A DNA stretch of 64,000 bases, taken from the NCBI RefSeq assembly GCF_002994745.2, contig NC_037094.1, forward strand, positions 63,086,639 to 63,150,638, in the 5' to 3' direction. This DNA comes from Rosa chinensis (lineage: Eukaryota > Streptophyta > Magnoliopsida > Rosales > Rosaceae). Each line of letters starts with the position of its first letter. Within the stretch, counting starts at the first letter, position 1. The notes under the pieces are model-generated. The model was not told where the DNA came from. It did not search any database and saw only the letters and a program-made list of their open reading frames with translations. The position numbers and the translations under genes are program-made. Below are positions 35,181-47,460 of the stretch, in pieces.

Positions 35181-35609
35181 AGCCGGCCGAGGCCGCCGGA
35201 GACTTTCCTAGTTTTTTTTTTTTTTTGCTTTGTTTTGTGGCCGCTGAGTCACGACAGCTTGTAAAGAATATTGAAAGTGAAATAAATTTCTGAATTGGTT
35301 TGCCATGATGTGTTTGCAAGTGCTAGTGTTGAGTTATATATATTTCTTCTGTCGATCAATGAAACATTAAAGGAATTAAGATTGGTCCAAGTGCACCACG
35401 TAGCGGACGAAGTCCGCCGACGATTGCTGGCGTTGCCAGTTGCCCTCAGTGCTAGACTTGGTAACAATGGTTTGAATAATTCCTCGTTTCATTGATAACT
35501 GACGGATCAGTGTACAAAAGTGGGGTAGTACCCGTTGGGTAGCTTCCCTTAGCTAAATATTTGAACAAAAAATTTAGCTAAGTCAAGATGCTCTTGGGTA
35601 GCGGTTTGA
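35181..35609. other. spacer between convergent antisense gene and pol of C
   Basis: Non-coding, about 430 bp, with a T-run of about 15 soon after the antisense stop; it matches 23326-23736 of B. Confidence 0.65.
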
Positions 35610-38384
35610 CTATTTGTAGTAATACCGAAGGTGTTCAGTATTCCAAGGGTGGGTCGATGTGACGCCGTCCTTGTCCATTAAGTAGAAGGTGCCTGGGCTA
35701 ACGACTTCCACAATTTTGTACGGGCCTTCCCATGTTGGGCGGAGTTTTGTTGGTGGCGGGATGACTTCCTTCATGACCGAGTCCCCCAATTGGAGGTTCC
35801 GGTCCTTGACCCTGGCGTTGTAGAAACGCGATACCCGTTGTTTGTTTTGTAAATTGTGTAAATGGGCCTTGTGTCTTTTTTCCTCTAGGAGGTCCCTGTC
35901 CAAGTTGACGCCGTTGCTGTTGGTCTCTAGGCAGTAGCCGTTGACCCTAGCGGTGGGCTGAGTTACCTCAATAGGAAGGACAGCTTCTGTGCCGAACATC
36001 ATACAAAAAGGGGTTTCGCCGGTGGCGGTAGTTGGAGTTGTCCGGATGGCCCATAGGACCTCTGGAAGTTTTTCTGCCCACAAACCCTTGGCGTCGTCGA
36101 GCTTCTTTTTTAGCAGCTTCTTGATTATCTTGTTTGCTGCTTCGACCTGGCCGTTGGTTTGGGGATGGGCGACAGATGCAAAACTTAACTTGGTGCCCAG
36201 GTTGGCGGCAAATGAGATGAGTTCCTTATTGTTGAACTGTGTGCCGTTGTCTGTAATGATTGTATGTGGGACGCCATAGCGGCAGTAGATATTCTTCCAA
36301 AGGAAGCGGATTACCTTTGCGGTAGTTATTGCCGTCAGTGGCTCCGCTTCTACCCACTTACTGTTGTAGTCGATGGCGACAATGATGTACTTGAACTGGC
36401 CCTTGGCGGTTTGGAACTTTCCCATCAAATCAAGGCCCCACGTGGAATGAATCCATGGGCCGATGATGACTGACAGTGGTTCCGCCGGCGCGTGTGGGAG
36501 ATCTGCAAACTGTTGGCATTTGTGGCAAGACCTCGAAATCCGTCGGGCGTCATCACCAAGCGTGGGCCAGAAGTAACCTTGTCGCATTGTGCGGTTAGCC
36601 AAGGATCTGGCGCCCGAGTGGTTTCCGCACTCCCCGCCATGGATTTCTGCTAGGACGACCTTTCCCTCCTCTGGGGTTAGACAGCGGAGGTTGGGATGGG
36701 TGAATCCCTGGCGGTAAAGCTTGCCGTCCTGGATGTTGTAGCGGGTTGCCCTGCGCTTGAGCTGTCTTGCGTGGACTTTATCTTCTGGCAATGTGCCGCT
36801 GCGCTTGTATGCAATGATTTCGTCCATCCAGCTGGGATTGACCTGAATGTTGAAAATCTCCGCCAGGGTCTTTGTGATACTTGGCTTGTCAAGGTATTCC
36901 ACCCTTGTGTCCGCTGGACTCTGATGTGGTTGGGCGGTTGCCAGTCTCGCCAGTGAATCAGCCTTAGCGTTCTTTTCCCTGGGGATTTGTGTGATGGAGT
37001 GACCTTGTCGCATTGTGCGGTTAGCCAAGGATCTGGCGCCCGAGTGGTTTCCGCACTCCCCGCCATGGATTTCTGCTAGGACGACCTTTCCCTCCTCTGG
37101 GGTTAGACAGCGGAGGTTGGGATGGGTGAATCCCTGGCGGTAAAGCTTGCCGTCCTGGATGTTGTATCGGGTTGCCCTGCGCTTGAGCTGTCTTGCGTGG
37201 ACTTTATCTTCTGGCAATGTGCCGCTGCGCTTGTATGCAATGATTTCGTCCATCCAGCTGGGATTGACCTGAATGTTGAAAATCTCCGCCAGGGTCTTTG
37301 TGATACTTGGCTTGTCAAGGTATTCCACCCTTGTGTCCGCTGGACTCTGATGTGGTTGGGCGGTTGCCAGTCTCGCCAGTGAATCAGCCTTAGCGTTCTT
37401 TTCCCTGGGGATTTGTGTGATGGAGTGAAATTTGAACTTTTTTAACAAGGTTTTGACGTACCCCAAATATGCCGCTAACTGCTGGTCCTTGGCCTGGAAG
37501 CTGTCGTTGACCTGGTTAACGACTAGTTGCGAGTCGCTGAATATGTCAGCTCCTGAGTCAATGGCGAGGAGTAGACCGGCGACAAGTGCCTCGTATTCCG
37601 CCATATTGTTTGAAGCCTTGAAGTTGAATTTCAATGCGTACTCCGCGTTCAGTCCCCCGGGTCCTGTTAAGATGACTCCGGCGCCGCTGGCCTTAGGGCA
37701 GGCGGAGCCGTCCACGTGCAGGTTCCAATCTGACCGTAGGGGAGTTGCCTCCTCACCGTTTACTATTTCTGTTCCGGGCTCTGTTTGAGTACCGGGTTCC
37801 GCCTGACGCTCAGTAAGTTCAGCGATGAAGTCCGCCACTGCCTGGCCCTTCATGGCGGTTCTTGGCTTGTACTCTATGTCGAATTCGCTGAGCTCAATGG
37901 CCCACTTACTGAGGTGCCCCGAGCGTTCAGGGTTCTGCATCACTTGCCTCAGCGGTTGATTGGTTAACACATGGATCGTGTGAGCCTGGAAGTACTGCCG
38001 GAGGCGTCTGGCGGCAACGATAAGTGCGAGGGCCAGTTGCTCCAACGGTGAGTATCTTGTTTCTACTCCGCTCATGCCTCTGCCGGCGTAGAACACTGGG
38101 AGCTCATCCTGGCCCTCCCGCAGGACAATGGCGCAACTTATCGCCGTTGCCGAGACCGCTAGATAGATGAACAGTGTTTCTCCTTGCACAGGGACAGAAA
38201 GGAGAGGGACTGCCGCCAGGTATTCCTTTAGGCCCTGGAACGCCGCCTGACACTCTGGGTTCCAGTCAATGACCTTCTTGTGAGTTGTTTTGAGGAGTTT
38301 GAAGAATGGGGCACACCTATCAGTTAGTCGAGAGATGAATCGAGAAAGGGCGGTTAGCTTGCCCTGGAGGCACTGGACGTCCAC
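35610..38384 (-). pseudogene. element C RNase H and integrase, with internal duplication
   Basis: Open for 924 codons. It starts in the RT-RNase H connection, passes the first RNase H, the second (Tat-type) RNase H (HVDGSA, MAEYEAL, FSDSQLV, KADSLARL) and integrase (HGGECGNHSG, VAIDYNSKW, TDNGTQF, NGQVEAANK). A 426-bp tandem duplication (36576-37001 and 37002-37427) repeats exactly 142 codons in frame. It covers the end of the second RNase H to the His pair of the zinc finger. A frameshift near 38440-38450, a lost G relative to B, separates this frame from the RT frame upstream. Confidence 0.85.
36576..37427 (-). repeat. 426-bp in-frame tandem duplication in element C pol
   Basis: Two 426-bp copies join without changing frame. 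I see one substitution (36739 G versus 37165 T), so the duplication is recent. Element B has a single copy. Confidence 0.9.
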
Positions 38385-40969
38385 CTTATACTCGGGGTTC
38401 GCCAGGTTAAGGATGGCCTGTACCTTATCCGGGTTAGCCTCGATACTCGCTCGCTGACGATGTAACCGAGAAATTTGCTAGCGGTGACTGCAAAGAAACA
38501 TTTTTCTGGGTTGAGGCGCATATCATAGGCCAGGAGGATGGTTACTATGATCCTGAGGTTTGACACATGTCCACTGGCCTTTATGCTCTTAACTAGCATG
38601 TCATCCATGTAGACCTCGATGATTTTGCCCAGATGCTCAGCGAACATGGCGTTTATCAACCGCTGGTAAGTTGCACCGGCGTTCTTCAGACCGAAAGGCA
38701 TGACATTGTAGCAGTAGAGGCCTTTATCGGTGGTGAAGGTGGTGCATTCCTGGTCACTGGGGTGCATCCTGATCTGATTGTATCCGGAGAAAGCGTCCAT
38801 CATACTGAGGAGCTCGTGTCCGGCAGTTGAATCGACTAACTGATCGATACGAGGTAGCGGGAAACTATCCTTTGGGCATGCCTTGTTGAGATTTTTGAAG
38901 TCGACGCACATCCGCCACTTGCCGCTGGGCTTTTTGACCATTACCAAGTTTGAGATCCACTGGGGATAGATGACTTGGCGGATGAATCCAATGTTCCGTA
39001 GTTTGGCGACCTCCTCTCCGATTGCCCTGTATTTTTCCTCATCAAAGGCCCTCCGCTTCTGCTTGATAGGGTAAAAGGAGGGTTTGATGGTCAGCTTATG
39101 AGTGATGATTTCAGGGGAGATACCTGGCATGTCCGCGTAGGACCATGCAAAGACGGCGGTGTTGTCACGCAGGAATTGAGTGAGCTCTGCCTCCACCTCT
39201 GGATCCAGTTGGGCGCCTATGCGGACTGTCCGCTCAGGGTGCTCGTCTGAGATGCAGACAACCTTTAACGACGTGTCCGGGTTGACCGGCTCCTTCCTTA
39301 CATATTTCTCCTCCTCATCCCTAGGATCCTCAAAGATGTTTGGTGGCGGTGCCTCATTACCCACCGTCAGAATTTCATGGCGGCGCGTTGACCGCGCCAT
39401 AGTCGTTGAATAACATTCTCGTGCCAGCTGCTGGCTTCCCCTCACACAGCCCGTGCCGTTGGGCGTGGGGAACTTCATGAGAAGCATGTACCCGGCAATG
39501 ATGCACTTGAGCTTGTTAAGCGCTGGTCGACCAATGATGGCGTTGTATGAACTGACACAGTCGACGATAATGAACTCCGTATGCACCTCCGCCATGCACA
39601 GACTAGTGCCAATAACCAAGCGCATGTAATCCGACCCTAGCGGTTGTGTGATGTCACCGGAAAATCTGAGCAGTGGCTCGTGATCCTGGAGTAGTTTTTT
39701 GTTTCGCTTGAGATGGTCGTAGCAACCGCTGAAGACAACGTTGACAGCGAATCCGCTGTCCACTAAGATTCTCCCCACTGAGAATTTGCCAAGAATGGCA
39801 TCGACCAAGAATGGGTCATCATGGGGTAAATACACTTCGCGCTCCTCCTCCTCTGAGAAGGTAATAGGTTCCCAACCTGATCTTGGGAGTTTGGCGGATC
39901 TTTCGTAGCGGATGTTGCAGACTTCCTTCGGATGATTAGCGCGTGCATAACGCTTTCTTGCCCTGTGGGACATGTTGGTGATTGGAGCACCGCCATCGAT
40001 GGTGTTGATGCGGCCCAAGGTCTCGACGTTGGCAATTACTGGTGGTGGTTGGCGCACCCTGAACTGTTCCATCTTGCCGTCACGGTACAAGGTCTCAACG
40101 GCTGTTTTGAGAGCATTGCAGCTATTGGTATTGTGGCCGCTGTCCTCGTGGTATTTGCACCACTTGCCGGTGTTCCTGGGTTTACCCGTTTTTGGGTACT
40201 TTGGAGGGGGTGGCGGTGGAATCAGATCCTTGCACTGATTATAGATATCTTCATACGAGGCCGTTAAGACCGTGAAAACTGCATACCGCTGTGAGGACTC
40301 CGCCAGCTTGTTGCGGTTATCTCCATGGGTTGGGCGGTTTCCCCTGTTGTAAGGCTGGTCCTTCTGCCGCTTGTTCTGGTGGTGGCCCTGCTGCCACTCC
40401 CTTTTCTTGTCAGTTGGCGGTGCCGAGGGGTTCTTGTTAGCGGTTTCCTGGTGACTGGAGGATGGCTGTGTTGACTTTGTTGGCGTTGCTGGTGGTGGTG
40501 GGGTTTCTCTATATGTGATGAATTCCGCCTGAGCGTGAATGACCGCCTCACTCATGACGTGGTCATACGTCGCATTGGGATGACTGTAGTTGAGGTGATA
40601 GAGGAACGGTCCCTTGAGAAGTCCCTTTCTGAAGGCCGCTGATGCCATAGTTTTGTCTAGGTCGCGGCACTGAGACGCTGCCGCCCGCCACCTTGTGACG
40701 AAGGCCTTCAGTGATTCGTCCTCCCCCTGCTTAACGCTGAACAGCTGACTCGTGTTGTGATGCCCGGCGGACAATAAGATGAAACGGGAGAGGAAAGCGT
40801 GTGATAGTGCATGGAATGAGCTGACAGAACCTGGCGGACATTCAAAGAACCAGTTCATTACCTCGCCATCCAGTGTTTCGCTGAACAAATGGCATAAGGT
40901 GGCGTCGTCGAAACCCTTGTTGTTGGTGACCTTCTTGAAGGTGTCCATGTGGACGAAGGGATCGGACAA
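38354..40969 (-). pseudogene. element C Gag C-terminus, protease and RT
   Basis: 871 codons read from DPFVHMDTFKKV (Gag domain), through the CX2HX4HX4C knuckle (CKYHEDSGHNTNSC), protease (ILVDSGFAVNVVFSG, where B has DSGS) and RT with catalytic YMDD instead of the YVDD of B. It ends at 38354 out of frame because of a one-base loss near 38440-38450. On the 5' side a TGA at 40972-40970 separates it from the Gag N-terminus; B has sense codons there. Confidence 0.85.
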
Positions 40970-41563
40970 TCAGCCGTAGTGCGGCATCTTTGGGGTTTTT
41001 GCATATGCTGGTCTGACAGCCAGCAGAATTGCAGCGAAAAAGGGCCCGGGTCTGGAAGTGAAGAGCGGATTCCGAGTTGGCGCTGGGACGCCCGACTCCG
41101 CCCGAATCAATCTCTGCTCTAGTAGGTGCATCCTTTCCAATAGCTGGGCGGTCGCTTCGTCGGCGGAATCGGTCTGAATGATCCGTTGGGCTGGCCTGCA
41201 CCTCGGCACAGGCGGATTACCCTCCGTCCTCGCCCTGGTTTCTGAGCGGTTGGTGTGCGGGAGTGATTCCGCCTCTGGCTCCAACATTAGCTGAGGTATG
41301 GGCGGTGGTCCCATTCCCAACAACTCAGGTGGGTTCAATGGTACCTGCATCTGTACGACCGGCCCTGGTACCAATGTTCCGGTGCTGGGTCGACTACGCC
41401 TGGTGCTACGTGACTGCTCGCTCTGTGCTGGGCGGTCGGTGGCCGCCAGCGTTTTCTTTAGTTCCTCAAAACGTGTCATTAGTGTAGCCACCTGCCTTTG
41501 GGCTTCAGCCTTTTCCCTGCGCTCCTCCTCACGTTCTCTGTTTGCCTTGTGAAGATCCGCCAG
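40970..41563 (-). pseudogene. element C Gag N-terminal part, left of D
   Basis: Coiled-coil and Pro-rich Gag sequence between the TGA at 40970 and the insertion of D at 41564. The 384 bp 41180-41563 are repeated on the other side of D. The open part ends RPSTGTLVPGPVV upstream and KMPHYG before the stop. Confidence 0.8.
41180..41563. repeat. 384-bp flank duplication, left copy
   Basis: From GATCCGTTGGG to GATCCGCCAG, ending exactly at the left LTR terminus of D. It matches 55992-56375 with two substitutions seen. Confidence 0.9.
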
Positions 41564-44200
41564 TGTAACGTCCCGAACCTAAATTCACCTGTTTACTAGT
41601 CATTTGGACGGTAAACGACAATTACTTTCACTATTTATTCTGTTTCGATACTTTTAGTGGCCCTAAAAGTTGACTTTTTGTTCGGGTCAAAATTTGAGAA
41701 AATGTTCTTCATGGAAGTTGTAGAGGACGTTAAACCGAGCGCGTGCATATGTGGTACGTAAAAATCGGAGCTCGTATGCAAAAGTTATAAGCGAAAATGT
41801 GAAAATTACTGTTCATGATAAGTAGTATATATTTGAATTTTTACTGTTGGCAGGTAACTTTCCTTTTTTCTCTCTCTCTCTCCTCCTCCCCCGCGTTTTT
41901 CTTCCTCTCCTCGGTTCTCTCTGCAACTCCGGCCATCTCCCTCCTCCGGCCACCTGGTGGCATAAAGCCGACATCTTTGGACTCGCCTCCGCCCCCTCTT
42001 GGCACCTGTGGTGGTAGCTCACGGCGGTTTGGCCGGAAAACGAGGCATCGGCCCGTAAAAGTTTACTGTAGCAGTTTGGGATTTTTGTCGATTTCCGGCG
42101 ATTCCGGCCATCTCCGGCCACCAAACCGGCGTCGAAGGAGCGGTTTTTCCCAAGGATCATGTTGCCCCTAGCCTTGAGCCACGATTTGCAGTGTGGAGGT
42201 CGAATCGAAGGTTTGAAATTCTGAGTTACTATTCACAATTCGGGTTCAAACTTCTCTTTAATTGTTGAGGTACTTCCGCTCATTTTCTAACTTAGTCACA
42301 GTTGAAAGAATTAATGGGTGTGTTGAGAAAGTGCTACTGCCAAATTTTGGTGGCCATCGGAGATGGTGGCGGTGGCGGCGCCGCCGCCACTGTGGGCGGC
42401 GGTAGCGGCGGCTAGGGTAGCTTTTTAATTTCAATTTCTGGCTAGTTAAATTCTATAATTATCATAGAGCATATATGTGAAGTTGGTGAATTTTGGAGGA
42501 GTTTGGAATTGTTTGTGAATTTTCGAAGTTTGGAGTTTTGTGGTGGAATTATGGGAAATCCGGCCGTCGGATTTCCCTCGTTTTCATTATGGAATATGTA
42601 AATTGAGGAATTGGAATTGTGGAAGAGATTTGGGTTGAATTTGAGAAGTATTGGAAGATAGGGATTTTCGGATTTCGTTTAAGTTCGTAATTATTTTATC
42701 GGATTGCCGTTTACGGAAATATAATTGTGTACAGGGCAATGTCGCGAGCTACGGTTAGATGAAGGAACTCGTTTGCGTGGTTGCCAATAGTACTGTGAGT
42801 GGACGTTTGTTTTAAATAAGTGATGCATGCATTTATTTATTAAAGCTTGTTCTATTTTATTAACGTATTTACCGAGCATATAAAGATAATTGTGAATTAT
42901 CTTATGGAATTACTTTTAAATATTGTTTCTCATGAAGTATTTATGATTTATAATGGTTGTGAGTTTTGGATATAAAGTTGTTATGCTCGGTTTCGAATTT
43001 ATATTTGAGGTTGATTTTCGACGAATGGTTTTCGAGGTGATTTCAGGGTTTATACTGTTTATACTATATTTATACTCGTCGATTTAAGACTTTATTTATA
43101 AATTGAGTTTGGTTGGAATAAACCTCTATGATTATTTATTGATTACGATTTTGGCATTGGGAATGCCTCATTGACGATCTATTTATTTCTTTAGCGTGTG
43201 GGACACGCTGTTAATCAATACGATTTTATAAGTATTTCCGGGTACGGTTGGGAATCGTACCCGTGTTTTTCTTTATTCGTGGGACTTGGGGAAGCCTTAG
43301 GGATTATTGGAATTTATAAGTTTTTACCCACCATACCTGGGTCGTTATATATATTATATTGCTAGCTAGCCTATTAGTACTCCTCCCTGCTTACTATGTG
43401 TTTGTGGGCGAGTAAGAGCAGAGCATGGGATGCTCCAGAGTGTGGGACACTCCGACCCGAGCCTAAGAGGCTCCCTTCTTTCGTATGGTGAAACTTCTTC
43501 CCCATATTTTATCTTTATTTGACTAGCGGGGCTAGTCCGATTTTCACTGTAGCCAGCGGGGCTGGTCTTACTTTCTTGAGAAATGAGATTTCGGTTTTAC
43601 GATATAGTTTTCGAATGTGGTGACTAGCGAGGCTAGTCGATTTATCGTTTTGGAATTCTTGGATTTAAAGCTAAATGTATTTTTCTAATTGTTGCATGCA
43701 TCGGTTATTAAAGAGAATAAATGTGGGAAAGTATGAAATCCTTTTTCCTTTAAATTGTTTATTTTTGTCCACTCACGCTAACGTTTTTCGTCTACTTTCC
43801 CCTGGGCCTTTCGGTTTCTAATGCCCAGTTTGCAGGCGAATTAGTGGAGGTCGGGCGTACATGACATTTGAGGCATAGTTGTCACTACTTCCGCAGTGTA
43901 GGATCACTTGATCCTTTACTCCTCTGTTATATCCCTGTGTATAGTAGTATTGTTCTGCATAACCTTGGGATTTGTATTTTTGAGTTTTGTGTTTTGTGAA
44001 AGTGGAGTTGTTGGTAATTGGGAGCAGGGTGGCTCCAGGAGCATAAGGTTGGTTTGCTTGAAGTGTTTAGTGTGTTTTACAGGTTTTTGGGTAGTCCATT
44101 TTAGAGGTGACTCTGCCGAATTTTTGGTAGAGTTATCCCTAAGGTGGGCCCCACAGGGCCACCTCGGGTTTCAGGGTGAAATTCGGGGCGGGTCCTGTCA
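41564..44200 (+). repeat. LTR1 of element D
   Basis: 2637 bp. It contains a CT-rich tract, a GC-rich palindrome (GGCGGCGCCGCC at 42374-42385), a TATA-like TTATATATATT near 43345 and the hairpin series at 43153-43638. It differs from LTR3 at two A/G sites near its start, a CT repeat, and two sites near the end. Confidence 0.95.
43153..43638 (+). repeat. nine three-base-loop hairpins in LTR1 of D
   Basis: Perfect or near-perfect stems with a 3-nt loop: 43153-43167 (stem GGCATT), 43193-43209 (AGCGTGT), 43239-43263 (11-bp stem with one G-T pair), 43421-43435 (GAGCAT), 43438-43452 (GAGTGT), 43459-43473 (GAGCCT, loop AAG), 43521-43537 (GACTAGC), 43552-43566 (GCCAGC, one G-T pair) and 43622-43638 (GACTAGC, loop GAG). 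Seven loops are GGG. The same series is at 49048-49533 and 54944-55429 in LTR2 and LTR3. Confidence 0.9.
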
Positions 44201-47200
44201 ATTTGGTATCAGAGCATTAGGTTGTTAGGTTCTGTAGACTCGTTTCTATTCTGTTACCTTATATGCTTGGTGTTGCCCAGTACCTCTCGAGTGATGGCCC
44301 GACTGCAGCGGTTCCCCATCGTGTACTCTTCGGTGCTGTGGTATTCATCAAGTGTGTAAGGTACAAAGTCAGTTGGTTTTCTTCTGGTGCTATGCCTCTT
44401 GTACGCCGACCTCCTAGGACTTTCTTTGCGTATTCGATTGGTTAACTATCTTGTGCCTATCCCTGGTGATGGTAGAGTAAAACTACTCTACAGTTTCAAG
44501 TTGTGCTACGAAATGTGATTCGAGGAAAATGTTGTGGTTGTCTTTTCCTTGATGCCAACAAGTTTGTTGGGGCAGGGATTAAGGTGCGGAAACCAGAGTT
44601 CGAGTTGTATTTGAGTGTCTGAGACGAGCGACAATAGCTTTGGGCTGTCTCTAGATGATATGATTGCTTCGGGAATCAGGATTGTGGGTAGAAATGGACT
44701 TGGTAATAATGGTGGTTTTGACTTTGAACCAAGTTTCGGGAAAGATGTTTTGTGATGTGATTGGTTGTTAAGTAGCATTTGAAATATTATTGGAAGTTTT
44801 TGGTGGTTCTTTGGGAACCTCAGTGTTGGAAACCATTTACAGAGAAAATTGAATAATTATTCTGGGTTGTTATGGCTAGAGTCTTTGTTTTCAAGTGACT
44901 TTGGTCACTGATGTTGGTAAGTGAGAAGTGATAATAGTAAATGAGACTTGTAAGTAGGATGAGATTTTTTTAACAATTGTCGATTTGGGTCGTTGACCTA
45001 ACCAAGGGGTATGAGCATAGTTTTGCTCGGAATAAAAGAAATTGATTTTTGATACCACAACTTATAGTTTTGTCTTCCCGAGTATTGGATGATAACGAGC
45101 AGGGAGATTAACAAGAATGGGCTTTTGCAGTTATGTGCTTGAAGTTCGAGAATCGGAAGAATGTTTAAGGTTTTATATTAGAGTTATGGTTTTGGTCGGT
45201 AAATAATTGGGAGAGTTGGAATCAACTCTTCGTATGTGATATTGTGCAAATGGGTGTCCTTGGTTATCTGCTTTTGAGTGAAACAGTTACACATAAGTGT
45301 GGGGAATAGCGGTAATGACCTTGTTGGGTGTCCATAGAAATTCAAACGGAATTACTTTGTGATACGGAATCTGATTTGAGTTTTGAATCACGGAGCCTTG
45401 AAGGTTGAATTGTGATACTCTTAGTGGAAGTTTGCCGGACGAATGGGTTGTGATATTATATTAGTGGATGGTGGAAGGAATAACTTTATGGAAATAAGTT
45501 TTCTGTTGGCTCTGGAAATATTTTAAGTTAAGGCATGACCAAGACTCTTGTTATCTTGGGTGGAAGGTATTGTAGTCTGCTTTAAGTGACGTACTTCAGT
45601 GATGATTATTTGAGCAAAGTGGATCATTATTGTGGTGGGACCATGTTAGGATCCGGATATCGCTTGGTGTGCTACAAGATGTTGGACGGGTGTCCTATGA
45701 ATTATATAAAGGAAAGATCTTGTGAATTGTGTTAGCTACCTTGGGGGATTGATTATTGTTTGAATCGGTTATGTGTAATGGATTTCTTTGGAGGAATTGA
45801 GCGAACTTTGCCACCCTGGTGACCTTTAATTGGAAATGTATAGGAAGTTGTTGGTATGAGTGAAATCTGGTCACCACTTATCTAAAGTTAAGACGACTTG
45901 AACAGGAAGTAGGAGTTGAATTGAAATAAATTGATTGGGCTTATGTTCTATCAAGGGTTCAATAGATATTTAAGTACTAATTGTTGAGCTACTATGATTG
46001 AGTTATGTTATTGGAATAATTCTTAGTGAGAAGATTTGGAAAGTTTTTGGTGTAATTTTGGTTAGCACAAGGAAGTCATAGGAATTCTTGTTGTAGCTGA
46101 AATTTTATAAGTTAAGCGTCGATTGAGGAGTGGATTCGTGGTTATCTTATCCTCTTTTTGGTAAGGGCAATTGTTGTTTATCAGTTTTGGCCTTAAGTTA
46201 AATAAAAGGAGTTGGCTATATTCTAGTACTTGCAAGTTCACCGTTGTTTTACATAACTGATTTCTAGTAATTCTTGTAACATCAGACAATGAACCTCTTC
46301 GATATCATATTTTCCTATCTTGGGAAGTAGACTCCGTTTCTGTGGTACACAAGTGTTATTTGTTTAATTAAGTGACTTTGTGAGTTTTTCTATTTGGGCA
46401 CTTATTCGACTTTCTCTCCTGGTTGTTTTGAGCAAAAGAGTTTTTACGAATTTTTGCTTAGCAATGGCTAAGAGTTTTTAGTAATGCTTGAGGGCATATC
46501 TATACTTTAAAACTGTTGAGTCAACAAGGGATGCTGTGAATTTTGTTGGGATTGTTGCCTCTGACCAGATTCCAACTTGAGGATTTTTTTCCTTTTTAAA
46601 TGTTGAATTTCTTTTCCTGTTGGACAAGATTTGGATCAGATTTGGAGAAATTTCAAGTGTTGTTTTGGGGTAGCTAAGTTAATTGTTTTGGACTTGTTGG
46701 TTAACAACGACTATTTTGTGGCATATTAGTAGCGGTTGGGTTACCCCATGAACGCACGTACGAAGGGAAATGTATTAAGTATGGAATTGATATATTATCA
46801 CAATATTATTGGAGAATGGGGTGGATCTTCACTGTGTGACGTATTTGAAGAGGTTACGAATGCTACTATTTCGACCGAATGGTTTGTGACGTCAATACCT
46901 CGTGCTATCTGAACTATAAGCATGTTTTGATTTGCTTGAGTAGTTGGAATTATAGGAAAAATCTTTGGGGTTGTCAAAGTAGTTGACTTGTGATTGTAAG
47001 AGAAAAATTTGACCAAGGATAAGTCGGCAAGCTTCAAGGTTTTGGAAACATTGGATGAGATATTGTTTTGATTAGTCTTTTGGGAGACTATGAAAAGAAG
47101 TTCATTCTGGTTGTGGGTTATATCGTTATTTCCACATCTTGGTTTTCTTGACGGGCGAGACGATTATTCCTTATGCAGTATTCAAGATTACAGTGACTGG

Positions 47201-47460
47201 TCATATTTCTGCTTGAGGACTGTTCCTTTTTAAATGTCGATTCCCTTATTTTATTTGGCCACCTCTTGGACTAGATCTAAAGTTAGTTTCTACATGAGTT
47301 TAGCAGACTTGCATATCGATCGTGCGATATCATCCCCACTTTGTTATGATCCGAGTACTACCTTCGTTGAGGATGTTGCATTGCAGATTAGTACATGTGT
47401 GCTACCTCTACTTTAACAGTATGAAATTTCGAGGACGAAATTATTATAAGGAGGAGAGAT
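44201..47460 (+). other. internal region 1 of element D
   Basis: 3260 bp that starts with the primer-binding site (44204-44215) and ends with a polypurine tract. No gag or pol is readable. Near 44392 a short ATG frame (MPLVRRPPRTFF) may be the last trace of a gag start. All other open frames are short and lack domain motifs. Confidence 0.8.
44204..44215 (+). promoter_or_regulatory. primer-binding site of D (initiator Met tRNA type)
   Basis: TGGTATCAGAGC, complementary to the 3' end of plant initiator Met tRNA. A second copy is at 50099-50110 after LTR2. Confidence 0.85.

Noticed and set aside
41813..42171. GC-rich frames on both strands near the start of the D LTR, repeated at 47738 and 53634
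   Set aside because: Non-coding LTR sequence; Pro/Arg-rich frames come from the CGG-rich block and are absent from any pol frame.
44204..44215. tRNA-like match
   Set aside because: Only 12 bases complementary to initiator Met tRNA: a primer-binding site, not a tRNA gene.
43908..44228. 106-codon plus-strand frame, repeated at 49803 and 55699
   Set aside because: It runs across the LTR end into the primer-binding site, so it has no biological start and stop; chance frame.
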